This document shows positions 25,926 through 35,721 of a DNA stretch of 64,000 nt, one piece after another; position 1 is the first letter of the stretch, and each line of letters opens with the position of its first letter. Position numbers and translations under genes: made by a program. The stretch is taken from NCBI GenBank assembly GCA_905479105.1, contig CAJQLE010000001.1:233628-297627 (forward strand), given 5' to 3'. The notes beneath the pieces are model-generated. The model worked only from the letters and a program-made list of their open reading frames with translations, was not told the DNA's origin and ran no database searches. The stretch is from an uncultured Flavobacteriales bacterium. GTDB lineage: Bacteria > Bacteroidota > Bacteroidia > Flavobacteriales_G > Salibacteraceae.

Positions 25926-28889
25926 AGGAGGATATTATTTAAGCATTTAACAATAGCAAATAAAACGCTAAAGTTTACTTTATTATTGATACTGCCTTGC
26001 ATATTTTTTCTAAATCTTTCAGCCCAAAACCAGCGAGCTCAGCACTGGGCCTTTCCTCACAACAACGCTTTTGACTTTTCGTCAGGGAGTCCTATTGCTG
26101 ATACAAGTTCAACAAGCGGACCAGGAGGAGGGGCTAGTATTTCTGATATTAACGGCAATTTAGTATGCTATTCAAACGGCTCAAATATTTGGCAGGCAAA
26201 TGGAGCTGTAATGATGGGAGGCTCCGCATTAGCCGGCAGTTCAATGGCTACTCAATCTGCTATTATCATTCCTTCAGTCACGAGCTCTACTCGATATTAT
26301 GTTTTCACCAATAGCGCCCAAAGCCTCAATATCGAGCTCAATTTTTACGATGTAGAAATGACGTTGAATGGTGGTAATGGAATGGCACTTGGCCCCAACC
26401 TTCTCCTCAATCCCTCAACCGAAAAGCTAGCGGCAACACGACATGGCAATGACAAAGATTATTGGGTTTTAGCTCATAAATATAATTCTGACGAGTTCCA
26501 TGCTTTTCTTGTAGATGAAAATGGAGTTAATACAGTCCCAGTAATAAGTTCTGTAGGCATCTCTCATCTCAGCAGTGCGGGAGGAGGTGAGTACCACGGC
26601 ACTATGAAAATTTCACCGGATGGACAATGGGTTGTAACGTGCATCTTCGCCTCTGGCACTGTACAATTGTTCAAATTCAATAATGAAACGGGTCAGGTAA
26701 CGGAACCTTTAACCATTACCTCAGGAAACACAATATTCCCTTTCGGATCTGAATTTAGTGCAGATAGCAAGAAACTATTTTATTCACGGAAAGCATCCAA
26801 TGCCTCAAATCCATTAGGTGTCCATCAATTTGATCTGGATCATGCTTCAACTGATTGTTTATTGGCAAGTGAGCAGATCGTTTCTAATGGCAATGAATTT
26901 AAACCTTATGCCGATTTACAATTAGGTCCTGACAAGAAGGTTTATTTTTTTCCCGTAAATACATACATACCTAATATTGATACCGTTGGGGCATTTACTC
27001 AGCCTGACAGAATGTGCCCAGACTGCGGTTTTGAGGATCAACACATTCAAACCATTAATAATATTACTGGTGGAGGGATCAACTTTGTCTCTAGCTTCTT
27101 AAGTGATGGCATAACCTATGAGTTTGGATCCAATTGTGAATTTGACACTACAAAGTTTACACCAGAAGATACGCTAGCTTTAGACAGCGTCAATTGGAAT
27201 TTTGGAGACCCATTGAGCGGATCAAATACGAGCAATTCAATCAATACTGGTCATGTATTTAGCGCACCAGATACTTTCTTGGTATTCTTATATGCTTTCA
27301 GAGGAAATTCTGTAGACACCTTTTCGCGCAATGTTATTATTTGGGATGTCGAGTACAACCTCATCGGCAACGATACTACGATTTGCAATGGCCAACCTAT
27401 TGCGTTGGATGCTTCTTGGAACAATGCATGCATAGAATGGAACGATGGCTCCACCAATAATACTCTGCCTGTAACCTCTGCAGGCACATATTGGGCTGAT
27501 ATTTCATATCAAAGCTGTGTTTGGCGCGATTCCATTGATGTTATTCTCATCAATAATCCACCTCAATTTTCTCTCGGGGAGGATACATTGGTTTGCTCAA
27601 ATGCGAACTTTGTAATAGATCCTGACTTGCCTAATGCATATTACACTTGGATAGACGGAAGTCACGACACGACTTTTAACGTAACCTCTACTGGAAGTTA
27701 CTGGTTAGCAGCTTCAAATTCATGCGGAACTACCATTGATACAATAAATGTGGAATTAAACCAATCGGCACAACCTGTTTTGGAATTCCCTGACGACACT
27801 ACGTTATGCATTTCTGAAGAATTAGTATTAAACGTAACATTCGAAAACGCAACCTATGATTGGAGCGATGGATCCTCTTTGGGAATTAAATTAATTAATC
27901 AGGCGGGAACCTATTGGGTAAGGGTCGGAAATGTATGCGATACGGTCAGCGATACCATTAATGTTTTTTTCGATAATTTTTTAGAATCCTCTTTAGTGGA
28001 CATTACTCTTCTCTGTGATGATTTTGATACAATTAATTTGACTGCTACAACGGACACCTCCACAGTGTTATGGTCAACGACATTGACTAGCCCAACGATA
28101 GAAATCACATCTCCCGGCACATATTCTTATGTTGTATCAAACACTTGCGGTGCACTGTTAGATACAATTAATGTAATGCAATGGGACAGCAATTATGTCT
28201 TGAGCATTGGTGGTGACACCGTTCTATGCAATGAAGAAACTAGTATTGAATTTGGTGATTCAGATCAATCCTTTCCTTGGCGTTATGAATGGTCTACGGG
28301 GCAAAACACTCCGACTATCTCTGCAAGTATTGGCTCATATAATCTGAATGCGAGCAATCGTTGTTCAACATTAGAAATTAAAAGAATACTCGAGCTGAGA
28401 CCTTCTATCACCATTAATGAGGTTACAGACAAATCCATTTGTGAAGGCAAAGCTTTGACCCTTTCTATTTCTTCAAACTCGGAATCCGTCTCTTGGTCCA
28501 CAGGAGAAATTAGCACTGAAATTGACGCCCGACAAGCCGGAGTTTATTTTGTCGACATCATTGATAGTAATGGTTGTCTTCAGCAGGACTCTATCCAATT
28601 AAATGATAATTGCCCAGGATTGGTGTTTAGTCCAAATGTATTTTCTCCAAACGGAGATGGAATCAATGATGAGTTATGCGTTGATCTTCAGAATATTATA
28701 GCTTATCAAATATCCATGTTTGATAGATGGGGCTTTAGAGTATTCCAATCTGACAACAGCGCAACGTGCTGGGACGGTAAAATCAGAGGTCAAAAAGCAT
28801 CTTCAGGTACTTATTTCTACGTAGTCGAAGTGGAAGATTATAAAAGTGAAAAAGCCTCTTATCAAGGCTCTTTCACTTTGTTACGTTAA
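25911..28889 (+). CDS. T9SS type B sorted surface protein with N-terminal propeller-like region (TTG start)
   Basis: No ATG is available for the signal peptide. An in-frame stop at 25902-25904 limits the start to TTG at 25911 (or ATT at 25905), inside the 5' end of the divergent lipoprotein gene. The basic n-region and hydrophobic core (FTLLLILPCIFFLNLSAQ) support this. Residues 40-420 resemble the beta-propeller-like region seen in many CHU-type proteins (SDINGNLVCYSNGSNIWQAN). A PKD-like segment and several repeats with C-x-W/GTYW patterns follow. The end has VFSPNVFSPNGDGINDELCV and FDRWGFRVFQ, the gliding-associated sorting domain. The stop overlaps that of the convergent dipeptidase. Confidence 0.82.
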   Translation: MKANHRRILFKHLTIANKTLKFTLLLILPCIFFLNLSAQNQRAQHWAFPHNNAFDFSSGSPIADTSSTSGPGGGASISDINGNLVCYSNGSNIWQANGAVMMGGSALAGSSMATQSAIIIPSVTSSTRYYVFTNSAQSLNIELNFYDVEMTLNGGNGMALGPNLLLNPSTEKLAATRHGNDKDYWVLAHKYNSDEFHAFLVDENGVNTVPVISSVGISHLSSAGGGEYHGTMKISPDGQWVVTCIFASGTVQLFKFNNETGQVTEPLTITSGNTIFPFGSEFSADSKKLFYSRKASNASNPLGVHQFDLDHASTDCLLASEQIVSNGNEFKPYADLQLGPDKKVYFFPVNTYIPNIDTVGAFTQPDRMCPDCGFEDQHIQTINNITGGGINFVSSFLSDGITYEFGSNCEFDTTKFTPEDTLALDSVNWNFGDPLSGSNTSNSINTGHVFSAPDTFLVFLYAFRGNSVDTFSRNVIIWDVEYNLIGNDTTICNGQPIALDASWNNACIEWNDGSTNNTLPVTSAGTYWADISYQSCVWRDSIDVILINNPPQFSLGEDTLVCSNANFVIDPDLPNAYYTWIDGSHDTTFNVTSTGSYWLAASNSCGTTIDTINVELNQSAQPVLEFPDDTTLCISEELVLNVTFENATYDWSDGSSLGIKLINQAGTYWVRVGNVCDTVSDTINVFFDNFLESSLVDITLLCDDFDTINLTATTDTSTVLWSTTLTSPTIEITSPGTYSYVVSNTCGALLDTINVMQWDSNYVLSIGGDTVLCNEETSIEFGDSDQSFPWRYEWSTGQNTPTISASIGSYNLNASNRCSTLEIKRILELRPSITINEVTDKSICEGKALTLSISSNSESVSWSTGEISTEIDARQAGVYFVDIIDSNGCLQQDSIQLNDNCPGLVFSPNVFSPNGDGINDELCVDLQNIIAYQISMFDRWGFRVFQSDNSATCWDGKIRGQKASSGTYFYVVEVEDYKSEKASYQGSFTLLR

Positions 28890-30259
28890 TCTTCTTCTGT
28901 AAAATATTTATAAAACAATGGTATTGTTTCGATGCCTTTGAGGTAGTTGAAAACCCCATAGTGTTCATTTGGTGAGTGAATATCATCCGAATTCAATCCA
29001 AATCCCATCAGGATAGACTTTAACCCCAACTCTTTCTCGAACAAAGCCACTATAGGAATACTTCCTCCACCTCTTTCAGGAATTGGCTTCTTTCCAAATG
29101 ATTCCTCCATGGCTTTAGAAGCCGCAATGTAACCGGGAAAATCAGTTGGAATCACAATAGGGTCACCTCCGTGGTGAGGAGTTACCTTAACATTTACAGA
29201 CTTAGGAGCAATACTCAGGAAATGCTTCTCAAATAGAGCTGTAATCTTATGAGGATCCTGATAAGGAACAAGTCTCATTGAAATCTTCGCAAAGGCTTTT
29301 GAAGGAAGTACAGTCTTGGCACCCTTGCCTATGTAACCACCCCAAATACCATTCACATCAAGAGTTGGTCTAATGGACGAACCTTCCATAGGAGAATATC
29401 CATTTTCTGATCTTGTTTCACTAATTCCAAGTCCAGTTTTAAAGTCTTCAATGTCAAATGGAGCTTTTGCCATTTCAGTTCTTTCTTCCATGGTAACCTC
29501 AGCCACATCGGAGTAGAAGCCATCAATTGTAATGTGATCATTTTCATCTTTCAAAGAAGCGATCATCTCACAGAGCACATTCACTGGGTTAGCAACCGCT
29601 CCGCCATAAACTCCAGAATGCAAATCTTTATTCGGCCCTGAAACTTCAACCTCTACATATGACAAACCTCTCAATCCAACAGTGATTGATGGAGTATCAT
29701 TAGCAATAATTGATGTATCGCTTACTAAGATAACATCAGCTTTTAATTTTTCTTTATTCTCCTTCACGAATATCGCAAGGTTTTGAGAACCAACTTCTTC
29801 CTCGCCTTCAATCATGAACTTAATGTTACATGGCAACATTCCTGATTTCTCCATAATCTCAAATGCCTTCACGTGCATGTATACCTGGCCTTTATCATCC
29901 GCTGAGCCTCTGGCATAAATATTTCCATCCTTCACTACAGGCTCAAATGGGGGTGAATCCCACAAATCAACTGGGTCAGCAGGTTGTACATCATAATGAC
30001 CATAAACCAATACAGTAGGCTTATTTGGATCAATAATGCGCTCTGCATAAACGATAGGATGACCTGCTGTTTGATTCACTTCTGCAAAATCAGCTCCTGC
30101 AGCTATCAAACTTTGCTTGACTACCTCAGCACATTTTTGAACATCTTCTTGATAAGCTGGATCTGCGCTTACAGAAGGGATTCGTAAAAGATCAAAAAGC
30201 TCCTCTATGAATCTATCCTTGTTCAGATCTATATAATTTAATATTTGACTTCTTTCCAT
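28886..30259 (-). CDS. M20-family dipeptidase
   Basis: The 457-aa product is a zinc peptidase of the M20/M25/M40 group. It shows VLVYGHYDVQPADPVDLW (residues about 81-98), with a metal-binding His and catalytic Asp, ARGSADDKGQVYMH, with the bridging Asp, and FMIEGEEEVGSQNL, with the catalytic Glu pair. A late His is seen in GLNSDDIHSPNEHYGV. Length and motifs fit the carnosinase-like cytosolic dipeptidases. No signal peptide is visible. A perfect -7 box (30295-30302) precedes it. Confidence 0.92.
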   Translation of the reverse strand: MERSQILNYIDLNKDRFIEELFDLLRIPSVSADPAYQEDVQKCAEVVKQSLIAAGADFAEVNQTAGHPIVYAERIIDPNKPTVLVYGHYDVQPADPVDLWDSPPFEPVVKDGNIYARGSADDKGQVYMHVKAFEIMEKSGMLPCNIKFMIEGEEEVGSQNLAIFVKENKEKLKADVILVSDTSIIANDTPSITVGLRGLSYVEVEVSGPNKDLHSGVYGGAVANPVNVLCEMIASLKDENDHITIDGFYSDVAEVTMEERTEMAKAPFDIEDFKTGLGISETRSENGYSPMEGSSIRPTLDVNGIWGGYIGKGAKTVLPSKAFAKISMRLVPYQDPHKITALFEKHFLSIAPKSVNVKVTPHHGGDPIVIPTDFPGYIAASKAMEESFGKKPIPERGGGSIPIVALFEKELGLKSILMGFGLNSDDIHSPNEHYGVFNYLKGIETIPLFYKYFTEED

Positions 30260-30294
30260 CGTATTTGATATTCTATTTTTCTCGTTTCAAACCA

Positions 30295-30302
30295 CAAATA
30301 TA
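30295..30302 (-). promoter_or_regulatory. -7 box of the M20 dipeptidase
   Basis: TATATTTG on the minus strand matches TAnnTTTG, 35 nt before the ATG. No TTTG occurs 19 nt upstream. The remaining part of this 178-bp divergent region shows nothing else I can support. Confidence 0.45.
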
Positions 30303-30437
30303 AAGGATGCAAAATGGCTCATCACATCTCTATTAATTGCAAAAAAGAGTAGGCAAACCAATCAAAATGACCTATAAAATTGATGATTTTGCTTAAACTT
30401 GTAAGTTAGGCTTGCTGACAGTTTAAATATCATCATT

Positions 30438-31967
30438 ATGAATTTAAGATTTACAATTTGGCTGTTTTGTTTCTTACTTCCAATTTGCGCAATATCCCAA
30501 GGAGATGCGCCAAGTAATGTTCGCATTACTGCTATTGGACAGCACCAAACTATAAACTGCACATCCGATTCAGTGCAGATCGGTATAGAAATAGAAAATT
30601 GGATTCCAAGTTTTAGTTACTTATGGAGCAGTGGCTCCAGTGATTCCATACTTCTGGTAAAACCCGAAGCCACAGAAACCTATACGGTGACAATCATCAA
30701 TTCTTCGCTCAATTTCAATAGTATTGAGTCAATTGAAGTCAAGGTATTTAATTCTCCAATTCGGGTTTCGAGTTCCGATATTGAAATTGACAAATTTACT
30801 TGTGCTGGCGAAGATATAGAATTATCAATCTCAAAAACAGGAGGTTACGCCCCTTATTCATACGTCTGGAGCAATGGCTCTACGTTATCAAATCCTGTGG
30901 TCAATCCAGTTTCAAGTGAAACATACACAGTAACCATCACTGATCATTGTGGAACTCAAGTTACTACAGAAATGATTGTAGTTTTTGCAGATCATGATGA
31001 ATTGAGTATGCCAAATATTGATGTCGCATTCACTTGTGATGATGAGGAGCTTTCTCTATCGCCAGATTTGAAAAGAGTGAAAGGTGGCGTTGGATATGGT
31101 TACCGTTTCTCGTTTGATGAATGGGCTAGTGAAAATACTCTCTTGAAAACCACGCCTAATGAAGGCTTAAAGATCCCATTTACCATCACTGATGCATGCG
31201 GAATCCAGCATTATGAAAGTGAATTCAGTCTCGTCAAAAATGAAATCGAATTACCAACATGCGAAGATCAACTAGTTTGCGAGGGATCTGAAGTTGATGT
31301 AACCAGTCTTAACGATGGGCTTTACTATTGGAGAGATGGCACTATGCATGCTTCCTTTTCAGAGGAAGTTAAAAAAGAAGAAATCTACGAATTGCAATTT
31401 CTTGATCAATGCGGAGAGATGCATCCAATAAAAAAGCATATCAAAACGAAAGATATAAATGCAAACTTCAGCTTTGACCTGTACCAATTTGATGGAAAAG
31501 TTCAATTGGCCGCTGACGACACAGAAATAGAGGGAGATATAAAATGGTTGGTCAATGGAACGGAAATCAGCCATGAATCAAATCCTAATATTGACTTACC
31601 AACGGGCGTTGAAAATGAAGTGGAATTAGTTGTAACAGACGAGGAAGGTTGCACAAGCCGCTCAACGAGGACCATTGTATTAAGAGATGGTATGGATGTG
31701 CCAACAGCCTTTTCGCCAAATGGAGATGGACTTAATGATTATTTCAGTGTAAGGTTTGAGGAAGAACTGAAAACATTTAACATCAAGATATTTGACCGTT
31801 GGGGGCAACTTATCTATCATTCAAACGACCAGTATTTTAGATGGTATGGATTGCATGATGAAGAAAGCCAAACTCTTTCTAGTTTTGCCTACATTTTGAA
31901 AGCAACAACTATCTCTGGAAAACAATTAGAAAAAAGAGGAACTATATCTGCCTTTACGGTTGAATAA
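30438..31967 (+). CDS. T9SS type B sorted surface protein (509 aa)
   Basis: A signal peptide (MNLRFTIWLFCFLLPICAIS, cleavage after SQG or nearby) is followed by repeats with the pattern YLWSSGSSDSILLVKPEATE and YVWSNGSTLSNPVVNPVSSE, characteristic Ig-like repeats of CHU-type surface proteins. The C-terminal 90 residues start DVPTAFSPNGDGLNDYFSV and include IFDRWGQLIYHS, the gliding-motility-associated sorting domain, although the final part (WYGLHDEESQTL) departs from the usual WDG. It ends 1 nt before the next gene, with which it forms a two-gene unit. No enzymatic motif is visible. Confidence 0.83.
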   Translation: MNLRFTIWLFCFLLPICAISQGDAPSNVRITAIGQHQTINCTSDSVQIGIEIENWIPSFSYLWSSGSSDSILLVKPEATETYTVTIINSSLNFNSIESIEVKVFNSPIRVSSSDIEIDKFTCAGEDIELSISKTGGYAPYSYVWSNGSTLSNPVVNPVSSETYTVTITDHCGTQVTTEMIVVFADHDELSMPNIDVAFTCDDEELSLSPDLKRVKGGVGYGYRFSFDEWASENTLLKTTPNEGLKIPFTITDACGIQHYESEFSLVKNEIELPTCEDQLVCEGSEVDVTSLNDGLYYWRDGTMHASFSEEVKKEEIYELQFLDQCGEMHPIKKHIKTKDINANFSFDLYQFDGKVQLAADDTEIEGDIKWLVNGTEISHESNPNIDLPTGVENEVELVVTDEEGCTSRSTRTIVLRDGMDVPTAFSPNGDGLNDYFSVRFEEELKTFNIKIFDRWGQLIYHSNDQYFRWYGLHDEESQTLSSFAYILKATTISGKQLEKRGTISAFTVE

Positions 31968-31968
31968 C

Positions 31969-34935
31969 ATGAAAAAAACTTCCACACTTTTACTTTTATC
32001 CTTGCTTCTATTGCTGAATGTGACTATTCATGCTCAGCCAATTGTCACAACATCTGCGGCCCCTTATAATACCGCCACTTATCTTGTAAATAGCGTTTTG
32101 ATGGGAAGTGGAGTATCCGGATACAACATTACATCCTATGGAACTGTTGGTCAACGGGGCTATTTCTACAATGGAATGAACGCTATCGGCATTGATAGTG
32201 GGGTGACAATGTCTTCAGGAAATGTATCAAATATCATGACCTCTACGGGGCCTACGGCATCCACCAATATTCCTGTTGGAGGAAATCAAGGTGGTGGAGA
32301 CGTAGATCTGCTTGCTGTAGCTCAAAGTGTGCCGGCATTAATTGGTGCAGGATTTAGTGTAAACAGCGTTCAAGATGCTGCTTTAATTGAGTTTGATTTT
32401 GTTCCAACAAGTGATACGGTTGAATTCAACTATGTATTTGGATCAGATGAATATTTAACTTGGATAAACACTCAGTATAACGATGTATTCGGATTCTTTT
32501 TATCAGGCCCTGGAATATCTGGTCCTTTTTCAAATAACGCGGTTAATGTAGCCAGCGTTCCGAATACAGCTCCTGCGCTGCCGATAACCATTAGCACCAT
32601 TCATCCAGGTTTAAATGGTCAATATTATAATACTGGCGGGGCATTACTTGCCTTTAACGGATACACGGACGTGATGACAGCGGTCCTGCTTGTTCAAGCC
32701 TGTGATACTTTCCATATGAAACTGGGAGTTGCAGATGGAACAGATGGGATTCTTGATACTGGCGTCTTTTTAGAAGGAAGTAGTTTTGAATCTGTTGGAT
32801 TAATTGTTTCTCCTGAGCCATCATATAATCCTTATGGAGCGGATACCGCACTATATGAAGGTTGTGGAGATGTTACAATTTTCTTCACCCGAAATGACTC
32901 CGTTTTATCTGCAGATTCTTTAAGCTATGAAGTGTATGGTGTAGCGCAAATGGGCATTGACTATACAGACATTATAAACTCTGCAGGAGACCCATGCTTT
33001 TTCAATACTACAACAAACCATTGGGAGTGCGAATTGTACTTCGGAGCTGGTGTTGAAACTGATTCAATCACGTTTGACGTGTTATTTGACAATCTCAATG
33101 AAGGAATCGAAAGTTTAGTCATTGCTATCACAGATAGTATTCAGTTGAGTTGTTACGGAGGTGATACTATCAAGCTAAACATTCTGGATCAACCGGACTT
33201 AATGATCAATGCCTTTGGCGATGTAACGCTCGATTGTAATGATGGGCCTGCATTCATAGGCGTTCAAGTCTCTCAAGGACTTCCGCCATTTGTTTTTAAT
33301 TGGAGCAATGGTGTCACCGATAGCACACAGAATGTGCTTCCTGCTATCACTTCTTCATATGTTGTTACCGTAGTTGATGGTTGTGCTTCACAAACCGAAG
33401 TCGACTTTGTAAATGTTGGCGTATTCAATGTGCCTTGGTCTTCTGTAAAGTTCGGAGATAATCAAACTATATCTTGTATTGATCCACCTGTGACCATGGG
33501 AGTATCAGTCATGTTTAATGACGGCATATGGCATGGAGATATTTCCTATCTATGGAGCAACGGCTCAACAAACTCTACGATCACTGTTTTTTCGACAGTA
33601 GATACTGTTTACACGGTCACAATAACAAGAGGTTGCACACAAGAAACAGTGACGCACACCTTTCATCTTTACACTGAAAACGATCCAGTAATTACTTTAA
33701 CAAGAGACATTCTAGAATCCACCTTTGATTGTCCTGGAGATACCGCTTTTATGAAAGTCAGCACGAGTGGTGGTTATGAGCCGTATACATTTAATTGGAG
33801 TACCGGGTCTGTTGATTCTGCAACTTTTGTAAATCCAATGGTCACAACAACATACACCGTGACAGTAAACGATATATGTGACTTAGTAGATTATGTAGAT
33901 TCAGTAACTGTTTATATGCCAGTTGCAGTGCCACTTAAAATTCACGGTATTGTGAATGATACTGTTCCATGTGAAAACGTAAAAGTGCATTTTGGACCTG
34001 GCGTTCCTGAAGGTGGATATGGTTGGGGTTATACGTTCAGCTGGGACAACTTTGAAACTATAGGCGATATTACTCAAGAAATCATTTTTGAAGACACCCC
34101 GTTTACATTATGGCTTACTGATGGGTGCAGGGTAGATACAATTTCAAAAACAGTATTCGGTGTAATCGCTGAAAAAAGTGATTTAGATTTAGAGCTTCCT
34201 AATGATACGATCATTTGCTATGGTGATGAGATAGTTTTAAGTGCTGAAGCTATTGATGGAGCCGAACCTTATACTTTTGAATGGAGTAATGGTTCAAACT
34301 CAGCAAAAACCCTTATTTCTCCTAAAGAACCGACAACCTTTGAAATGAGATTGACAGACTTCTGTGATACGGTTATTAGAAAAAGTGTTTTCGTTGATGT
34401 ATCTCAAGTAGAAGCAGATTTTGATTGGGAATATCTCAATGATTATGATGTAGAATTTACAAATCGTTCAACAGGAACTTCTGAGTTGATCGGGTTTATT
34501 TGGGAATCTGAAAAAGCAAGCCTCGAATCTTTCGAGGAGTCACCAATTTTAGCTTACCCTGATGGAGAGCCTTACAAAACAACGTTAACTACAATTGATG
34601 AGTTTGGTTGTAAAGATGAGGCAACAGTAATAGTATCTCCAAAATTCAACTTATACATTCCTACAGGTTTTACACCAAATAATGATGGAATAAATGATGT
34701 TTGGAGCATTGAAAGCACTGGAATTAGAGAAATGCGATTAGAGGTTTACGACCGTTGGGGTAACACAATCTACTCAACTGCTGACAAGAGTTTCGTTTGG
34801 GACGGTGTTTACAAAGGAAAGAGATTGCCAATGGGCGGCTATGCATACCGATTAGTCTTATATACCGATAAGGATGCATACCAAGAAACTAGAGGTGTCG
34901 TGAATATTATTAACGACTTCAGAAAAAGAGACTAA
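31969..34935 (+). CDS. T9SS type B surface protein with choice-of-anchor L-type domain
   Basis: The ATG at 31969 follows the upstream stop by 1 nt and gives MKKTSTLLLLSLLLLLNVTI with cleavage near HAQP. Residues 20-270 contain FDFVPTSDTVEFNYVFGSDE and YNDVFGFFLSGPGISGPF, typical of the choice-of-anchor L domain. A Calx-beta-like region with LSYEVYGVAQMGIDYTDI and four or more Ig-like repeats (FNWSNGVTDSTQNVLPAITS type) follow. The sorting domain has IPTGFTPNNDGINDVWSIES and VYDRWGNTIYST. The similarity of its repeats to those of the upstream protein suggests paralogous surface proteins expressed together. A terminator follows at 34958-34986. Confidence 0.86.
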   Translation: MKKTSTLLLLSLLLLLNVTIHAQPIVTTSAAPYNTATYLVNSVLMGSGVSGYNITSYGTVGQRGYFYNGMNAIGIDSGVTMSSGNVSNIMTSTGPTASTNIPVGGNQGGGDVDLLAVAQSVPALIGAGFSVNSVQDAALIEFDFVPTSDTVEFNYVFGSDEYLTWINTQYNDVFGFFLSGPGISGPFSNNAVNVASVPNTAPALPITISTIHPGLNGQYYNTGGALLAFNGYTDVMTAVLLVQACDTFHMKLGVADGTDGILDTGVFLEGSSFESVGLIVSPEPSYNPYGADTALYEGCGDVTIFFTRNDSVLSADSLSYEVYGVAQMGIDYTDIINSAGDPCFFNTTTNHWECELYFGAGVETDSITFDVLFDNLNEGIESLVIAITDSIQLSCYGGDTIKLNILDQPDLMINAFGDVTLDCNDGPAFIGVQVSQGLPPFVFNWSNGVTDSTQNVLPAITSSYVVTVVDGCASQTEVDFVNVGVFNVPWSSVKFGDNQTISCIDPPVTMGVSVMFNDGIWHGDISYLWSNGSTNSTITVFSTVDTVYTVTITRGCTQETVTHTFHLYTENDPVITLTRDILESTFDCPGDTAFMKVSTSGGYEPYTFNWSTGSVDSATFVNPMVTTTYTVTVNDICDLVDYVDSVTVYMPVAVPLKIHGIVNDTVPCENVKVHFGPGVPEGGYGWGYTFSWDNFETIGDITQEIIFEDTPFTLWLTDGCRVDTISKTVFGVIAEKSDLDLELPNDTIICYGDEIVLSAEAIDGAEPYTFEWSNGSNSAKTLISPKEPTTFEMRLTDFCDTVIRKSVFVDVSQVEADFDWEYLNDYDVEFTNRSTGTSELIGFIWESEKASLESFEESPILAYPDGEPYKTTLTTIDEFGCKDEATVIVSPKFNLYIPTGFTPNNDGINDVWSIESTGIREMRLEVYDRWGNTIYSTADKSFVWDGVYKGKRLPMGGYAYRLVLYTDKDAYQETRGVVNIINDFRKRD

Positions 34936-34957
34936 AAAGTAAATCTTCAGATAATTT

Positions 34958-34986
34958 AAAGCCGGCCTTTACAAGTCGGCTTTTTT
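34958..34986 (+). terminator. Terminator of the tandem T9SS genes, overlapping the end of mlaF
   Basis: AAAGCCG (34958-34964) pairs with CGGCTTT (34977-34983) and a run of six T residues (34981-34986) follows on the plus strand. The hairpin begins 23 nt past the T9SS stop and overlaps the last codons of the convergent mlaF. Confidence 0.82.
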
Positions 34987-35721
34987 ATTGGTCAAAAATC
35001 CGGATGCATTAACGAAGGATAGTAATTCCTCATTATCCGTTTTCAGAATCTTCTGATTATCGCCTTCCCACCATTTATCGCCTTTATGAATGAATAGGAT
35101 GTATTCTCCAATCTCCATCACACTATTCATGTCATGAGAAATAACCAATGTGGTTATATTATACTCGACAGTAATCTCATGAATCAAGTTGTCAATTACA
35201 ATGGAGGTTTGAGGATCCAGACCTGAATTAGGTTCGTCACAAAATAAATACTTCGGTTGTGGAGAAATTGCCCTCGCAATTCCTACCCTCTTTTTCATGC
35301 CACCACTTAACTCGGAAGGAAATAGCTTGTGTGAAGTTGGCATTTCTACGCGCTCTAACACCTCATCAACACGCATTTGCTTTTCTTTCTTGGTGAGGTT
35401 GGTAAGCATATCGAGCGGGAATCGAATGTTCTCCTCTACGGTCATAAAATCAAACAAAGCGCTTCCTTGAAAAAGAAAACCAATTTCAGTTCGAAGCTCT
35501 TTCTTCTCTTTATTGCTTAATTCTAGAAAGTCTCTTCCGTCATAAAGCATGCGACCGCTCTCTGGAGTGATTAAGCCCACTAAACAGCGCGCTAAGGTAC
35601 TTTTGCCACTTCCACTCGCACCAATGATTAAACTAGTTTTTCCGGTCTCAAACACGGCTGAAATGTCTTTCAATACATGTTTGTCACCAAATGACTTATT
35701 CAACCCAACAACCTCTATCAT
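34969..35721 (-). CDS. mlaF: ABC transporter ATP-binding protein, MlaF type
   Basis: The 250-aa ATPase has Walker A in GASGSGKSTLARCL (residues 35-48), a Q-loop region GFLFQGSALFDFMTVEENI, the ABC signature LSGGMKKRVGIARA and Walker B YLFCDEPNSGLDP. The SALFDFMTVEENI and LSGGMKKRV forms are characteristic of MlaF/Mkl ATPases of phospholipid transport systems that maintain outer-membrane asymmetry. It overlaps mlaE by 4 nt (ATGA). No MCE-domain (MlaD) gene follows. Instead the gene runs into a terminator. Confidence 0.88.
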   Translation of the reverse strand: MIEVVGLNKSFGDKHVLKDISAVFETGKTSLIIGASGSGKSTLARCLVGLITPESGRMLYDGRDFLELSNKEKKELRTEIGFLFQGSALFDFMTVEENIRFPLDMLTNLTKKEKQMRVDEVLERVEMPTSHKLFPSELSGGMKKRVGIARAISPQPKYLFCDEPNSGLDPQTSIVIDNLIHEITVEYNITTLVISHDMNSVMEIGEYILFIHKGDKWWEGDNQKILKTDNEELLSFVNASGFLTNKKADL

